From positions 72,239 to 136,238 of the forward strand of contig NZ_GG693412.1 of the NCBI RefSeq assembly GCF_000159435.1: a stretch of 64,000 nucleotides of DNA, given 5' to 3'. A program made the translations under genes and the position numbers. The notes under the pieces were generated by a model, which was given only the letters and a program-made list of their open reading frames with translations, did not search any database and was not told where the DNA came from. Of the stretch, positions 48,544 through 56,723 are shown in pieces. The DNA is from Limosilactobacillus vaginalis DSM 5837 = ATCC 49540 (lineage in GTDB: Bacteria > Bacillota > Bacilli > Lactobacillales > Lactobacillaceae). Each line of letters starts with the position of its first letter. Position 1 is the first letter of the stretch.

Positions 48544-49092
48544 TTATTCCGCCTTTTTTGTTAAATCTTTTTCAAACTCTGCCCGTAGTAATTGAGCAAT
48601 CGGATCATAAGTGTGAAGAATTCGATCAACCTCTGCAACTGAATCGGACGGACTAATCTTTAATTGCGGATTAATCGCTAATTGTTTCATGTGAAACCCG
48701 GTAATTACTAGTCGCATTGCAATTTGCGCTTGCGCTCCCCCATGGGCACCAAATGTTACTAAACTAACTGGCTTATTCTTCCATTCGTTTGCTAAGTAAT
48801 CAAGTGCATTCTTGAGCACTGCTGGATAACCCCAATTATATTGTGGAAAGACAAAGATCAGACCATCATAGCTTGAGATTAAGTTGCTCCATTCACGAGT
48901 ATAGCTGTGTTCGTACTGACCTAGTGCTGGAATTTTACTTTCATCTAAAAATGGTAAGTCGATTGTTCTTAAGTCAATTTCATTAAATTTTAGCTTTGTA
49001 CTTACAGCCAATTGCTTCTGTAGCCAATCGGCAACCTGCTTGCTCCGCCGCCCGGGACGTGTACTACCAACAACTATTCCAACCTTTTTCAT
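48544..49092 (-). CDS. NADPH-dependent FMN reductase-like flavoprotein
   Basis: A 182-residue flavodoxin-fold protein: GSTRPGRRSKQV (FMN phosphate loop), FVFPQYNWGYPAVLKNALDYL (family hallmark PxYNWGxPxxLKNAxD), and TFGAHGGAQA. It reduces FMN, quinones or azo compounds. The ATG at 49092 is preferred to 49107 because GGGAG lies eight bases before it. A parS-like palindrome overlaps its codons for GFHMKQ. Confidence 0.87.
   Translation of the reverse strand: MKKVGIVVGSTRPGRRSKQVADWLQKQLAVSTKLKFNEIDLRTIDLPFLDESKIPALGQYEHSYTREWSNLISSYDGLIFVFPQYNWGYPAVLKNALDYLANEWKNKPVSLVTFGAHGGAQAQIAMRLVITGFHMKQLAINPQLKISPSDSVAEVDRILHTYDPIAQLLRAEFEKDLTKKAE
48683..48698. other. parS-like palindrome inside the flavoprotein gene
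   Basis: TGTTTCATGTGAAACC matches parS TGTTTCACGTGAAACA at 14 of 16 positions. Confidence 0.35.
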
Positions 49093-49150
49093 TGAAATCA
49101 CTCCCATTAATTGTCTTTGACTTCATCATAACCATATTTGGCTTTTAAAA

Positions 49151-49188
49151 CAAAAGAATGGGGCTGGAATCGTTAATTTCCAGCTCCA
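49151..49188 (-). terminator. Intrinsic terminator of the adhesin gene
   Basis: GGAGCTGGAA / TTCCAGCCCC hairpin followed by a T-rich tract on the minus strand, directly after the true end of the sortase signal at 49191. Confidence 0.7.
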
Positions 49189-49190
49189 AT

Positions 49191-51758
49191 CTACTTCTTT
49201 TTCACTAAACCAAACGTTAGTAATTGAAGAAGGAGAGTTACCAAGACGAGCATTGTTCCAGTAATTAGTCCTGGACTCTGCTTTTCACCAGTTTGTGGTA
49301 GTTGCTGGTTATCCTAGTTTGCTTTTTTAGCATTATTATCAACTTCTTTTACGTCAGCTTGTTCAACTGTTGTTGCGGAAGTTAACTGAACAGTTGCCGT
49401 AGCTGCTGCGTTTGCTGCATTAGTGGTTGCAGAAGCTGAGTTTTCGTTTCCTTGCTGATCGGAGTTGCCTGAACTAGTTGGTCCATCTGAACCTGCTGGC
49501 TTATCCGAGTCTACCGGTCCATCAGAAGTTCCCGGTTGTCCAGGACTTACCGGCTTGTCCGGCTCCGTTGGATTATCAGGTTTATCATGAGTGATTGGCT
49601 TATCTGGATCTACTGGTGTATCCGGTTCAGTTGGTTCACTCGGCCCTACCGGATCTGTTGGCTTTTCATTTTGCTTGTAGCTAATTTCTACCAACACATT
49701 CCCGGTATTAACATTTGGTGTTACGGCCTCCACCTTTTCCTGACTTGGTGTGTACCCGTCAACCTTTTCTGGTATAAATTCAGCCCATGTTCCATCCCCA
49801 TCAACAACTTGCCATTCAGTTTCACTAATAATTTCACCGTTTACTGGGTGCTTAGTAGTGTGCTTAACAAATGTTACTGTCTGAGTAATCGTCTTTACGG
49901 TTCCATCCGGCATCGTAACCTGAATCAGCCGGTTAACAGTCTTAGTATCAGCATCAACTTGGTGGGCCAGGTAGTTAACGTGGTGGAGCTGATCCTCTGT
50001 TGTACCATTAACTTCCATCAGTTCAATCTTTTCAATATCTGGAACATGGCCTTCAACTGTTGGCACAACAAATTCTGCAAATTGCCCAGTTGACCACTCA
50101 CCATATTCCTTTTCACCCGTTTGTAGATTTGTTTTTACTTCACGAGTTAATGTTACGGTGTGGTTAACCGTTTCAACTGTCCCATTCGGGTGGTGAAGGT
50201 GAATTACCCGGTTGACTGTCTTTTCTTCAGTTGCAGTTGAATATGCTGCTTCATAACGAACTTCAACTTCATAATCCTTAGTATCTGGATTAGCTACCTC
50301 TCTTGGGATGTATGTTTTATCAGGCTTTTTTCCGTCAATTTCAGCTGGATAATAGTCATCAAACATCTTTCCCGGTTGATCCCATTCGCCATAAACAATT
50401 TCACCATTTGCCTTTTTAGTTACTTGACGGGTGAAAGTTACCGTTTGGCGAACATATTTGATACTGCCATCCGGTAAGATTAGTTTGATTGTCCGGGTTA
50501 CATCACGGGTTTCCGTTGTTACTTCGTTTTGAGGATACTTAATTTCCTCAACCCAACTATTAGTTCCTGGCTTAACCGTAACTTGACTGATCTCTGTCCG
50601 GTCTGGCGCTATCCCGTCAATTTCTCCTGCCTGGTAACTATCAAATGAATCTTTATCCGTAGTCCATTCACCGTAAGTTGCCTCATTTGTCCACGGATTA
50701 GTAATAACATCACGAGTAAACTTTACTGTCTGCACAATTTCTCTTGTTGTCCCATCTGGTAAGTATAAGATGATTGTCCGGGTAACTGTGTCGGTTTCCG
50801 TATTGACAATGTTCTTCTTCATCAAGACATCGATCTTTACTGTACCAGAATTACTATCCACCGTTGTTTCCTTAATCACTGAATGGTTAGCTGAAAAACC
50901 ATCCTTGGGAACAACCGTGTAGTCTTGGAACGTTAGGCTTGGCTGCCATTCTTGAACAACAACCATTTGTTTAGTGTACTTGTCATACCTCACAACCCTT
51001 GTAAACGTTACTACTTGGTGGTTGAGGATTTCTTTATTAGTCCCATAATGACCGTAGATAATTTGTTCAACATCTTTACTTTCTGTCTTTTCTTCAATAA
51101 TATGCCTTACGTAGATTGGGATACTTTGATAAGGTTCACCAGTCACTTCAAATTCTTGAGGCTGGCCTTCCACAATTTCTAATCCTGCAGGTAAATGCTT
51201 AATAATTTCATCCATCGTTATTTTGTCGCCCGGTTTTTTTCCAGGGATGTAAACGTAGTCAGGAAGAACATTACCGTGGTCGTCTTGATCTTGGAACTTA
51301 ATTTCTACCCCATTTTGCTGCGGGATGTCTGAAGCAGGGTCACTAGCTGATCCTACCGTCCCCCCCCCACTAATTTCTGGAGCCGTGCTAGTTACTGGCT
51401 GTGCACTAGGTGGCGTCTGATCTTGTACTGCGCCTGCTGAGTCTGCCACCACTTGCGAAGTAGCTTCACTCGAAACTGGTGTCGCTTCTGCTGTACTACT
51501 ACTCGCTACCTCATCATTGTCCGGTTGCCTCGCACTTTCACTCCCAGTAATTTCTACTGGTTGGGGCGTTGCTAGTTCTGTTTGAACTGCTTGTCCTTCT
51601 TGATTAACTGTTTCATCTGCTGAAGCACTACTCGCACCAATGAAAGTTAATCCTAAAAGAACAGATGCTACACCAATACTTAATTTTCGGAGACCAAACC
51701 GTTGTTTTTGCGGCTGACCTTTACGAATCATCATTTGTATATTTTTCTTTGATAACAT
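49191..51758 (-). pseudogene. LPXTG mucus-binding-type adhesin interrupted by an in-frame amber codon
   Basis: A secreted surface protein whose frame is open for 814 codons, then TAG at 49316-49314, then 40 more in-frame codons carrying LPQTGE, a hydrophobic stretch and KKK before a second stop. The N-terminus is a YSIRK-like signal peptide (FGLRKLSIGVASVLLG, about 21-36) cleaved near SADE. A Ser/Thr-rich head is followed by about five Mub-B2-like repeats of 90-100 residues (pattern TVNRxIxxxxPDGTxxxxxxTVTF), then a Pro/Asp-rich wall-spanning region. With the amber codon the protein would be exported but not sortase-anchored. A G9 tract sits at codons 131-133. Confidence 0.85.
51360..51368 (-). 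repeat. G9 homopolymer tract in the adhesin coding sequence
   Basis: Nine consecutive G on the coding strand, encoding three Gly at residues 131-133. The current length is in frame. A loss or gain of one G would stop translation soon afterwards. Confidence 0.85.
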
Positions 51759-51877
51759 GTATTAATCCTCCTGTGAGTTAGTAATAAAAAGTAGCATTAT
51801 TACAAAGTTACTTCCTATCTATCCGCACTATTTCATAGGGGGTTAAACCTATCTTTATCCGCTTTTAGATACATTAT

Positions 51878-51905
51878 TGTAATATACTAGTAATCTTTAT
51901 GTAAT
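51878..51905. promoter_or_regulatory. WalR-box-like hexamer array
   Basis: TGTAAT (51878), AGTAAT (51889), TGTAAT (51900), each separated by exactly five bases. The WalR consensus is TGTWAH-N5-TGTWAH; the middle hexamer has one mismatch. The array is upstream of the adhesin gene, in the opposite orientation to it. WalRK is encoded in this window. Confidence 0.5.
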
Positions 51906-51975
51906 ATATTACTATAACGCCATCACAGGGAAAATATTATTAAGTTGGATCATAATATTTCTTAAGAATTTGATC

Positions 51976-52021
51976 AAAAAAAAGTTCACAAATGAAAGTT
52001 TAAGCATTTGTGAACTTTTTT
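51976..52021 (-). terminator. Intrinsic terminator after rlmH
   Basis: AAGTTCACAAATG pairing with CATTTGTGAACTT, T-run on the minus strand, two bases from the rlmH stop. Confidence 0.88.
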
Positions 52022-52022
52022 G

Positions 52023-52502
52023 TTACTTATGATAAGGCAAACCATTAATAATGGTAAATGCCCGGTAAATCTGTTCGGTTAATACCAACCGCATTAATTG
52101 GTGAGGGAGGGTAAAACGACCAAATGAAATTTGGGTATCAGCACGTTTTAAAACTTCTGGACTAAGACCTAAAGAACCACCAATCACGAAGGTAATATCA
52201 CTATGGCCATACGTGGTTAACTGGTTAATCTCCTTAGCAAATTCTTCCGAAGTCCGCTCTTTTCCCTTAATCGCTAAGGCATAAACGTACTCCTTATCCT
52301 TTATTTTCTCCAGAATCCGCTCGCCTTCCTTCGCCATTACCTCATCCATTTCCGCCTGACTTAGTGACTCTGGTGCCTTTTCGTCTGGAACTTCAACAAT
52401 TTGGAATTTGCAAAAACGACCAAGCCGCTTTGAATATTCCGCAATTCCTGCTTTAAAATACTTTTCTTTTAATTTACCAACACCGATAATTTTAATATTC
52501 AA
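52023..52502 (-). CDS. rlmH: 23S rRNA pseudouridine-1915 N3-methyltransferase
   Basis: SPOUT-class methyltransferase of exactly 159 residues, the family length, when started at the TTG at 52502 ([17 protein letters not shown]). The frame is open to 52544 but those codons overlap DnaA boxes and add residues not seen in the family. GGTGG precedes the TTG. SAM knot motifs: [18 protein letters not shown] and [16 protein letters not shown]. It modifies helix 69 of 23S rRNA. Its upstream region is packed with DnaA boxes. Confidence 0.93.
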   Translation of the reverse strand: MNIKIIGVGKLKEKYFKAGIAEYSKRLGRFCKFQIVEVPDEKAPESLSQAEMDEVMAKEGERILEKIKDKEYVYALAIKGKERTSEEFAKEINQLTTYGHSDITFVIGGSLGLSPEVLKRADTQISFGRFTLPHQLMRLVLTEQIYRAFTIINGLPYHK

Positions 52503-52503
52503 T

Positions 52504-52836
52504 TTATCCACCACTTTCAACATTTTATCCACAGAGTTATCCACAGGCGATTGATTATAATTCTCTTTTTCTCGAATGTTCGGTAGAAAAACTATAGTGA
52601 ATGCGCTTACCTATTTTTTACTTATCCACAGTTATCAACAGAAACAGCTGTTCGTCCACAATGCTCTAATCACCTGATATAACAAGGATTTGCCCTCGTT
52701 GATTTTCAATTAATCCACTTATCCACAATATAGTTTCTAACTTGTGGATAAGTTTTGCACACCGATAATGACTGTTATTAAGGCACTTTTACAATAGTAA
52801 AATAATTTCGCTGATTTTTCCACTAACTTTTCCACA
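52504..52836. promoter_or_regulatory. DnaA-box cluster upstream of rlmH
   Basis: Five perfect TTATCCACA boxes: 52525-52533, 52537-52545, 52622-52630, 52719-52727 and, inverted, 52743-52751. Near matches: TTATCCACC 52504-52512, TTATCAACA 52632-52640, TCGTCCACA 52652-52660, TTTTCCACT 52816-52824, TTTTCCACA 52828-52836. All lie in a non-coding AT-rich stretch of about 450 bases. An rlmH -10 (TATAAT, 52559-52554) lies inside the cluster. dnaA and dnaN are not adjacent, so this is probably not oriC itself. Confidence 0.85.
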
Positions 52837-52861
52837 AGCTAATTCACAGCTAATTTTAGTT

Positions 52862-52903
52862 AAAAAATAACACGGATTGTGGTTATTGAATCACAATCCG
52901 TGG
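52862..52903 (-). terminator. Intrinsic terminator after pgpA
   Basis: CACGGATTGTG / CACAATCCGTG perfect stem followed by ATTTTTT on the minus strand. Confidence 0.85.
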
Positions 52904-52956
52904 TTAGCTGAATATTTAACTAACTGAATAGTTTAATCATTCGTTATTTCTCAAGA

Positions 52957-53454
52957 TTAAGCATACTTATGAGCAATCTTTCCACAAACTGCTGCTACAA
53001 TTGCTGAAAGTAAATCATCAATAAAAGTATTAACGTGCAAGTCTGAGGTATCAAACTTCTTCATGATCCCAGATTTAACTCGGTCAAAATAGCCAAAGTT
53101 TGTTGTTCCAATTGTTCCGTAAATCGTTGCAATTTGGAGCGCGATTGTTTCATCTACCCCAAATACTCCAGCATCATTTTTGATAATTGAAGCAAGCGGT
53201 TCATCGACTTGCCCTTCTTCCGTTAATCGATCCAATTCCAACATGACCATTGCGTTATTCATTAACTCACGCTTATGCATAACATCAACAACTGCATCTT
53301 CACACTCTTTCAGTGTAACTTCAGGTTCATACTGGTGCTGGGTTTCATAGACAATCTTAGCCAAATCTGATTGGGTTACCCCACGTTTTGCGAGTCGGTC
53401 TATCACAAAATTATAGGCCTTAGTATCAGGATACTTAAATTTAGGATTATTCAT
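52957..53454 (-). CDS. pgpA: Phosphatidylglycerophosphatase A-family protein
   Basis: A 165-residue protein of the PgpA/YutG family: RGVTQSDLAKIVYETQ, TLKECEDAVVDVMHKRE, NDAGVFGVDETIALQIATIYGTIGTTNFGYFD, VNTFIDDLLSAIVAA. The family dephosphorylates phosphatidylglycerol phosphate to phosphatidylglycerol, the substrate of the two cardiolipin synthases in this window. The ATG at 53454 with GGGAG is preferred over 53472. Transcribed after htrA, with a repeat element between. Confidence 0.85.
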   Translation of the reverse strand: MNNPKFKYPDTKAYNFVIDRLAKRGVTQSDLAKIVYETQHQYEPEVTLKECEDAVVDVMHKRELMNNAMVMLELDRLTEEGQVDEPLASIIKNDAGVFGVDETIALQIATIYGTIGTTNFGYFDRVKSGIMKKFDTSDLHVNTFIDDLLSAIVAAVCGKIAHKYA

Positions 53455-53529
53455 CTTCACTTCTCCCAACATTTATTAATGATTTCATTATAATGCAAAT
53501 AATACTAGGGACAACCTACTTCAATGTTC

Positions 53530-53689
53530 AAAAAAAGGGGACTGTGACATAAGTACTTTTACCAAGTTCAAATACGAACAGCGCGGTACGTAAATGGGTT
53601 CCAGTGTCCGGTATAACCGAACTCTGGAACCCTATTTGCGCTCGCGGGGGCGTGAAAACGAAGTCATAAATGACTTCTGTCACGCTCCC
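53530..53689 (-). repeat. Large inverted-repeat element with terminator-like end, downstream of htrA
   Basis: About 155 bases with imperfect terminal inverted repeats (GGGAGCGTGACAGAAGT / ACTTATGTCACAGTCCC). Nested hairpins inside include GAAGTCAT/ATGACTTC and GGTTCCAG/CTGGAACC with a CGGT/ACCG tip. On the minus strand it ends in TTTTTTT, so the whole element can act as a terminator for htrA. Layout resembles a miniature transposable or REP-type element. Confidence 0.65.
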
Positions 53690-53706
53690 TCTCTCATATA
53701 CTTAAT

Positions 53707-54954
53707 TTATTTTGCCAGCTTCAATGTTGCTGTATGGGATTGACCATCACGGTAATAAGTTACCTTAGTCGTGTCGCCAACTTTGTACTTATATAATGCT
53801 GACTTCAGCGAGCTAGTATTCGTAATCTTGGTATCACCAAGTTTGGTAATAACGTCATATTGCTCAAGGCCTGCTGTTTGTGCATTTGAGCCACTCTGAA
53901 CATCCATGATTACAACACCCTTAGTAATACTTGATGGTAATTTTAGAACAGACTGCTGCTGATCGGTTGTTACCCGACTTAGGTCAATCATACTAATTCC
54001 AAGTGACGGCCGAGAAATCTTACCATTCTTAATTAACTGGTTGATAATCTTGACCACTTCGTTACTTGGAATAGCAAAGCCCATCCCCTCAACGGAAGAG
54101 CCATCACTGCTCCCTGCTAACTTCATCGAGTTAATCCCGATTACTTGGCCAGCCATGTTAATTAATGGACCGCCTGAATTACCTGAATTAATTGCTGCAT
54201 CAGTTTGGATAACAGAGGTTAACGTCCCGTCTGTACCACTCTTTAGCGTCCGACTCTTTGCAGAAATAATCCCTTTCGTTACAGTGTTAGCGTATTCGCT
54301 ACCCATTGGTGACCCGATTGCTAAAACATCTTGACCGGCTGCAATTGAGTTTGAATTTCCAAATTCAGCAACCGTTTTAACATTCGCTGAATTTATCTTT
54401 AAGACCGCCAAGTCAGTCGCTGAGTCTGAACCAACCAAGCTAGCATTTACTTTCCGTCCATTGCTTAAAATTACTTGGAGAGCATTTGACCCTTTAACAA
54501 CGTGATTATTGGTAACAATATAAGCAGAGTTACCACTCTTCTTATAAATTACCCCAGAACCTTCGCTGGCCGTTTGAAGTTTGCCAGGATTTTGTGAACT
54601 ATCTGAATTAGAAGAATCACCGCTAGTTTGGCCACCAAACATTCCCATAATTCCTTGATTGGATGACTGAACTTCCTGCTTATTAATAACACTAACAACA
54701 GCATCCTTTGTAGAATCATAAGCCTTCGTCGCTTGGTTGCTTAAGTTCGCCTTATTTTTATTTACTTTGGTTCCTCCAGACTTGTTTGAACCTGCAGGAA
54801 CGTTCGTACTAGAGGTCTGAACATGATTTTCAATTACATTACCAATTCCTAGCGAAAGCCCGCCACCGATTAAGCCAGCGACAAGGCCAACTCCAGCCAC
54901 TTTTAACCAAAATTTATTTTTGGTATTGCGCGGTTTTTGGTTTTGGTCACTCAT
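53707..54954 (-). CDS. htrA: HtrA/DegP-family serine protease
   Basis: A 415-residue membrane-anchored protease: one N-terminal helix (about 15-37), Ser/Gly-rich linker, trypsin-like domain with triad His151 (VTNNHVVKG), Asp181 (SATDLAVL) and Ser260 (NSGNSGGPL), and one C-terminal PDZ domain (about 310-410). It degrades misfolded proteins at the cell surface. ATG at 54954, GGAGGAG upstream. Adjacent to walJ as in most lactobacilli and often regulated by WalRK or heat stress. Confidence 0.95.
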   Translation of the reverse strand: MSDQNQKPRNTKNKFWLKVAGVGLVAGLIGGGLSLGIGNVIENHVQTSSTNVPAGSNKSGGTKVNKNKANLSNQATKAYDSTKDAVVSVINKQEVQSSNQGIMGMFGGQTSGDSSNSDSSQNPGKLQTASEGSGVIYKKSGNSAYIVTNNHVVKGSNALQVILSNGRKVNASLVGSDSATDLAVLKINSANVKTVAEFGNSNSIAAGQDVLAIGSPMGSEYANTVTKGIISAKSRTLKSGTDGTLTSVIQTDAAINSGNSGGPLINMAGQVIGINSMKLAGSSDGSSVEGMGFAIPSNEVVKIINQLIKNGKISRPSLGISMIDLSRVTTDQQQSVLKLPSSITKGVVIMDVQSGSNAQTAGLEQYDVITKLGDTKITNTSSLKSALYKYKVGDTTKVTYYRDGQSHTATLKLAK

Positions 54955-55045
54955 CAAATAACTCCTCCAATCTCATAATTATCAAATTCAATATATCGTT
55001 AAATTATGAAAAAAGCTTGAAATTTCATCTGTCTTTTGATGATTA

Positions 55046-55852
55046 TTACACTGTTAAAAGTTTACTTGGCTTGTCTGGTTCCGCGTCCACAAGTTGAAAA
55101 TCGTGGTTAACACCAAAATCATGCCTCTCCATAATCGTTGCCACGGTCAGGTGAGCTAACGAACGCATATTATTATGCTGACTCCGGTGACCGAGAAAAA
55201 TGCGTTTGGTCCGCGAGCCAAGGACATCCATCAGTGCATCAGCTCCCTCTTCATTAGAGAGGTGCCCTGTATCGCTTAAGATCCGTTGCTTTAACGGCCA
55301 AGAATATGGTCCCATCCGTAACATTTCCGTATCATGATTACACTCCATTAGGTAGGCGTCGGCGTTCCGAATTGTTCCTTCAACCCGATCAGAGACATAA
55401 CCAGTATCCGTAATGATACAAAAGGTCTTGTTATTATGGTGAACCTGATAGAATTGGGGTTCTGCCGCGTCATGGGAAACGGCAAAGCTCTCAACGTCAA
55501 TGTCTCCCAGATCCTTAACGCTGTTTGGTGCAATAATGTGCTTTTGTTCTAACGGAATTTTGCCAATTTTGCTGGCCATTGCATCCCAAGTTCCTTGATT
55601 AGCATAAATATCCATTCCATAGCGTCGGGCGAGCACACCTACTCCATGACAGTGATCAGTATGTTCATGCGTTACAAAAATTGCATCAACATCTGTTAGT
55701 GACCGATCAATCTTCGCCATTAAATTTTCGATCCGCTTACCACTTAATCCAGCGTCAATCAAGATTCGGTGCTCATCGGTTTCCAAGTAAGTTACATTTC
55801 CTGTACTCCCACTCGCTAAAATGCTGTAACGTAATGGATCCTGTTCTGTCAC
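55046..55852 (-). CDS. walJ: WalJ/YycJ, metallo-beta-lactamase-fold protein
   Basis: A 268-residue MBL-fold hydrolase; metal ligands in THEHTDHCHGVG, AVSHDAAEP, ITDTGYVSD and FLGHRSQHNN. YycJ-type proteins belong to the WalRK operon and affect cell division and wall homeostasis, perhaps as a nuclease. Start GTG with AAAGGAG. It follows yycI by 14 bases in the walR-walK-yycH-yycI-walJ operon. Confidence 0.93.
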   Translation of the reverse strand: MTEQDPLRYSILASGSTGNVTYLETDEHRILIDAGLSGKRIENLMAKIDRSLTDVDAIFVTHEHTDHCHGVGVLARRYGMDIYANQGTWDAMASKIGKIPLEQKHIIAPNSVKDLGDIDVESFAVSHDAAEPQFYQVHHNNKTFCIITDTGYVSDRVEGTIRNADAYLMECNHDTEMLRMGPYSWPLKQRILSDTGHLSNEEGADALMDVLGSRTKRIFLGHRSQHNNMRSLAHLTVATIMERHDFGVNHDFQLVDAEPDKPSKLLTV

Positions 55853-55866
55853 CTCAGATTACTCCT

Positions 55867-56709
55867 TTACTTCTGATTTAGTGCTTCAGTATTAACACTA
55901 GTAGTTGTATTTTTCATTATGGTACTGTTAAAAGCATTAATTGAGATTTGCTCAACTGCCCCCGAGTTCTTAGTTTTAATCTCCGCAACCCAGGTTGGAA
56001 TATAAACATTCCGGTTATTCGTATTTGTACTCAGTAATCGTGAATACCCTAATTGAACCCACCGAATTCGTGAATTATTAGGGATCTGATTATGTTTATA
56101 TAGCCAAACAACAGCTCGTTTTTGACTAATTGTGGCGGTTTCTGGACGAAGAATCCGTACGCCCTCCAAAAACGTCTGCGTATAACTCGTTACTTCATGG
56201 TTAGAATTTACCCGAAAACGAATTTGTCCATCATTGTTCATTAACGGTCGTCCTTCAACCATTTGTGTATAAACAATTACACGTTTCGTTGAAAGATTTG
56301 GATTGTACTGGTAATGCTTTCCTAATGCTATCTGATGGCTGTTATGAACTAATTCATTTAGCCGCACATTAGGAGTTTCAATATTAACGTTAATCGGTTC
56401 ATTAAATTCACTCGTTAAAGTATTGCTTGAAAAGTGTGTTTCTTGATTATGAAGACGAGTCGAAGCATCATCTAAAGCCCCATTTTCAGCAGAACGATAA
56501 CCAGAAAGGTAGTACCCTTTTTGCTGACCACTATTTATCTTTCCATAACTAATCGAATCATCTTTCATTTCCTTCAAAATGACGGATGAGCGGCTGCTTT
56601 GATTATTCGTTACGATAAAGCGGTTTTCAACCAATAATGAACTTGCGATGATCACATCAAAGAGCAAGAAGGCAAAGAAAAAGATCCATTGAATTCGTTT
56701 AAAGTCCAT
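55867..56709 (-). CDS. yycI: YycI, WalK regulatory membrane protein
   Basis: A 280-residue protein with one N-terminal helix (about 8-28, IFFFAFLLFDVIIASSLL) and an extracytoplasmic domain. It is recognised by position and the family pattern of a DFKRIQWIF start. YycI acts with YycH and WalK at the membrane to tune WalK activity (known from Bacillus). ATG preceded by AAGGGGGC. Middle of the wal operon. Confidence 0.88.
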   Translation of the reverse strand: MDFKRIQWIFFFAFLLFDVIIASSLLVENRFIVTNNQSSRSSVILKEMKDDSISYGKINSGQQKGYYLSGYRSAENGALDDASTRLHNQETHFSSNTLTSEFNEPINVNIETPNVRLNELVHNSHQIALGKHYQYNPNLSTKRVIVYTQMVEGRPLMNNDGQIRFRVNSNHEVTSYTQTFLEGVRILRPETATISQKRAVVWLYKHNQIPNNSRIRWVQLGYSRLLSTNTNNRNVYIPTWVAEIKTKNSGAVEQISINAFNSTIMKNTTTSVNTEALNQK

Positions 56710-56723
56710 TTTCCAATGCCCCC

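Larger units (their letters stand above)
51759..52022 (-). other. Adhesin upstream region
   Basis: Long AT-rich leader with AGGAGG before the ATG, a WalR-like hexamer array at 51878-51905, a perfect palindrome GTAATATATTAC at 51901-51912 and the rlmH terminator. No convincing -35/-10 pair and no ORF were seen. Confidence 0.5.

Noticed and set aside
49314..49316. TAG decoded as pyrrolysine or other programmed read-through
   Set aside because: No pylTSBCD genes or read-through context are known or visible; a point mutation or sequence error is simpler.
52023..52070. SCC-type integration site at the rlmH 3' end
   Set aside because: No ccr recombinase, no repeat of the rlmH end and no cassette boundary were seen; the adhesin gene follows a normal terminator.
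52571..52583. CGAATGTTCG as a LexA box
   Set aside because: The half-sites lack the required four-base spacing of CGAAC-N4-GTTCG.
52504..52836. DnaA-box cluster as the chromosomal oriC
   Set aside because: dnaA and dnaN are not adjacent, and in lactobacilli oriC flanks dnaA. It was kept as a DnaA-box cluster instead.
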